The translations under genes and the position numbers were made by a program. The notes under the pieces are model-generated. The model was not told the origin of the DNA. It did no database searches and saw only the letters and a program-made list of their open reading frames with translations. Below, one piece after another: positions 5,377 through 6,734 of a stretch of 6,734 nt of DNA; position 1 is the stretch's first letter, and each line of letters begins with the position of its first letter. The stretch covers positions 1-6,734 of the forward strand of contig WQXC01000085.1 in the NCBI GenBank assembly GCA_009785045.1, written 5' to 3'. This DNA comes from Treponema sp. GTDB lineage: Bacteria; Spirochaetota; Spirochaetia; Treponematales; Breznakiellaceae.

Positions 5377-5841
5377 ATGGAAATTACAGGAAGACCGATG
5401 TTAAGTTCGCAGGAACAGCTTGAGCTTAATAATTTTGTACGCGATTACAACATCAGTATAAATCCGACGCGTCAGCCTCAGCAAAGTTTGGGCAGAGATG
5501 ATTTTTTAAAGATCCTCATTACCCAGCTTTCGTATCAGGATCCCACATCGCCGATGGAAGACAAACAGTTCATTGCACAAATGGCTCAGTTTTCCACGCT
5601 GGAACAGATGACGGGTATGGCAAAGGATTTTTCCAAACTTACCTCCATGCTCATGGGGAACGAAGCATCCAGCGCTTTGGGAAAGAGTGTCGAAGTAATT
5701 GAAGGGGAACGCCTCGTGCAAGGTGTTGTTCAGGCTGTTACCAGGGGGGAAACACCTCAGGTGTTGGTGAACGGGAATTTTTATAATTGGGAACAAGTTC
5801 TCAAGGTTTTTGCAGACGAAAAGGAGAAATTAGCTTTATGA
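5377..5841 (+). CDS. flgD: FlgD, hook-cap (hook assembly scaffold) protein, short form
   Basis: FlgD caps the growing hook and guides FlgE polymerisation outside the inner membrane, leaving when the hook is finished. The conserved N-terminal export and cap region is unmistakable: LGRDDFLKILITQLSYQDP at 38-56, then SPMEDKQFIAQMAQFSTLEQM (59-79 in sequence). After it comes only a small beta-rich piece (ALGKSVEVIEG to VLVNGNFYNWEQVLKV, 100-144). At 154 residues it lacks the full Tudor/Ig-like region of enterobacterial FlgD (over 220 residues), as is usual in spirochetes. The ATG at 5377 follows AGGAG (5367-5371), which overlaps the fliK stop. The gene ends in TGA overlapping the flgE ATG (ATGA), so translation of the two is probably coupled. 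Confidence 0.95.
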   Translation: MEITGRPMLSSQEQLELNNFVRDYNISINPTRQPQQSLGRDDFLKILITQLSYQDPTSPMEDKQFIAQMAQFSTLEQMTGMAKDFSKLTSMLMGNEASSALGKSVEVIEGERLVQGVVQAVTRGETPQVLVNGNFYNWEQVLKVFADEKEKLAL

Positions 5842-6734
5842 TGAGATCAATGTTTTCCGGCGTTTCCGGACTTCAGAATCACCAAACCAGAATGGACGTT
5901 ATTGGTAATAATATTGCCAATATCAATACAACCGGTTTTAAACGTAACCGTGTTAATTTCCAGGACCTTATTTACCAGCAGCTTCAGGGCGCTGCCCGTC
6001 CGACAGATGAGCTCGGCGGCGTAAACCCCAAGGAAGTCGGTCTTGGAATGTCTATCGCGTCAATTGATACGCTTCACATTCAGGGAAGCTTGCAGACTAC
6101 AGGTGTGCAGACAGACCTTGCAATTACCGGAAACGGTTTTTTCATTCTTGATGATGCGGGAACGCAGCTCTACACAAGAGCCGGCGCATTCTCCATTGAT
6201 GTCGATGGTATCATGGTAAACCCTGCAAACGGAATGAAAGTAATGGGCTGGATGGCAAGAGATATTGATGGCTACAATGTTATTGATGTTTCACGTCCTG
6301 TTGAACAGCTCGAAATTCCAATTGGCGGAAAAGATGCTGCAAAAGCAACTACTATGATCAATTTTGCCTGTAACCTGGATAAACGTATTCCGGAACTGCC
6401 GGAAAACCCGTCAGGTGCCCAGATTCGCGATGCAACATGGTCAACTACAATCGCAATATACGATTCATTCGGCGACAAGCACGATTTACAGGTTGAGTTT
6501 ACAAGAGTAGCCGGTACTGCCAATAGCTGGAATGCGACAGTTACTGTCGATCCGCAGAACGAAATCCCAACCAATACTTCTATTGGTTTTGGCGAAGACG
6601 CTCCTGAAGCCGGCGGACCTACAACTTTTATAGTTAACTTTTCCAACAACGGAACATTGCTTTCTGCAGAAGACGGAGCAGGTAACGTATCCGGCGGCAC
6701 AGGGCTTGTGCAGATGAATGTCGCTTTTGATGTT
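5838..6734 (+). CDS. flgE: FlgE, flagellar hook protein (3' partial)
   Basis: FlgE polymerises into the hook joining motor to filament; in spirochetes it lies in the periplasm. The window contains 299 codons of a protein normally about 460 residues long, and the frame is open to the last base. The N-terminal rod/hook helix motif is clear (SGVSGLQNHQTRMD from 7, NNIANINTTGFKR at 24-36), as is the LAITGNGFF segment (94-102). Residues Lys165, Cys178 and Asn179 coincide with those reported for the self-catalysed lysinoalanine cross-link in Treponema denticola FlgE. Two ATGs stand in tandem, 5838 and 5841; counting from the first gives this numbering. AAGGAG (5821-5826) is 11 nt before 5838 and 14 before 5841, and the first ATG overlaps the flgD stop by four bases. 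Downstream flagellar genes are expected beyond the edge. Confidence 0.97.
   Translation, partial: MMRSMFSGVSGLQNHQTRMDVIGNNIANINTTGFKRNRVNFQDLIYQQLQGAARPTDELGGVNPKEVGLGMSIASIDTLHIQGSLQTTGVQTDLAITGNGFFILDDAGTQLYTRAGAFSIDVDGIMVNPANGMKVMGWMARDIDGYNVIDVSRPVEQLEIPIGGKDAAKATTMINFACNLDKRIPELPENPSGAQIRDATWSTTIAIYDSFGDKHDLQVEFTRVAGTANSWNATVTVDPQNEIPTNTSIGFGEDAPEAGGPTTFIVNFSNNGTLLSAEDGAGNVSGGTGLVQMNVAFDV

Noticed and set aside
6272..6700. 142-codon open frame on the minus strand opposite flgE
   Set aside because: It lies wholly within the well-supported flgE frame, and its Ser/Ala/Pro-rich product resembles no family I know; it is a complement of biased codons.
1..6734. CRISPR arrays, tRNA or rRNA genes, transposase or phage genes
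   Set aside because: No regularly spaced direct repeats, tRNA cloverleaf, rRNA-like stretch or recombinase motif was seen on either strand.

Overview
The window looks like a chromosomal piece of a spirochete, most likely a Treponema-like organism. The main reason is a flagellar gene order typical of spirochetes on the + strand: flbB (periplasmic-flagellum collar protein), fliK, a short flgD and flgE. The flgE product carries Lys165, Cys178 and Asn179, the positions used for the lysinoalanine cross-link of treponemal hooks. A V-type (not F-type) ATPase subunit next door also fits spirochetes. The genus is inferred; no rRNA or other marker is present.

Layout. Bases 1-193 hold the 3' end of an unidentified + strand gene with a poly-aspartate tail. 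It meets, stop codon on stop codon, a leftward five-gene cluster (3195 down to 190): V-ATPase subunit D, a UspA-type stress protein, a small flavodoxin-like protein, a J-domain protein with an unrecognised C-terminal part, and methionine aminopeptidase (map). Genes in this cluster overlap by 4 nt or sit 4-28 nt apart, so one transcript is likely. From 3360 rightward runs the flagellar cluster, flbB - fliK - flgD - flgE, with flgE cut by the window edge. Its products form the collar at the motor base, the hook-length ruler, the hook cap and the hook itself.

The 164-bp divergent intergenic region (3196-3359) is the most interesting part. It contains a perfect 13-bp inverted repeat framing a 76-bp structured element of REP/MITE type. 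An extended -10 promoter lies so close to the V-ATPase D start codon that a leaderless mRNA is predicted. Two opposed promoter-like sequences have overlapping -10 hexamers in front of flbB. A possible 25-codon ORF with a good ribosome binding site runs leftward through the repeat.

No rRNA, tRNA, CRISPR array, transposase gene or phage gene is visible. No wholly new system stands out. The points worth following are the repeat-containing divergent promoter region, the isolated V-ATPase D gene with its unusual operon partners, and the two poorly characterised proteins in that operon.
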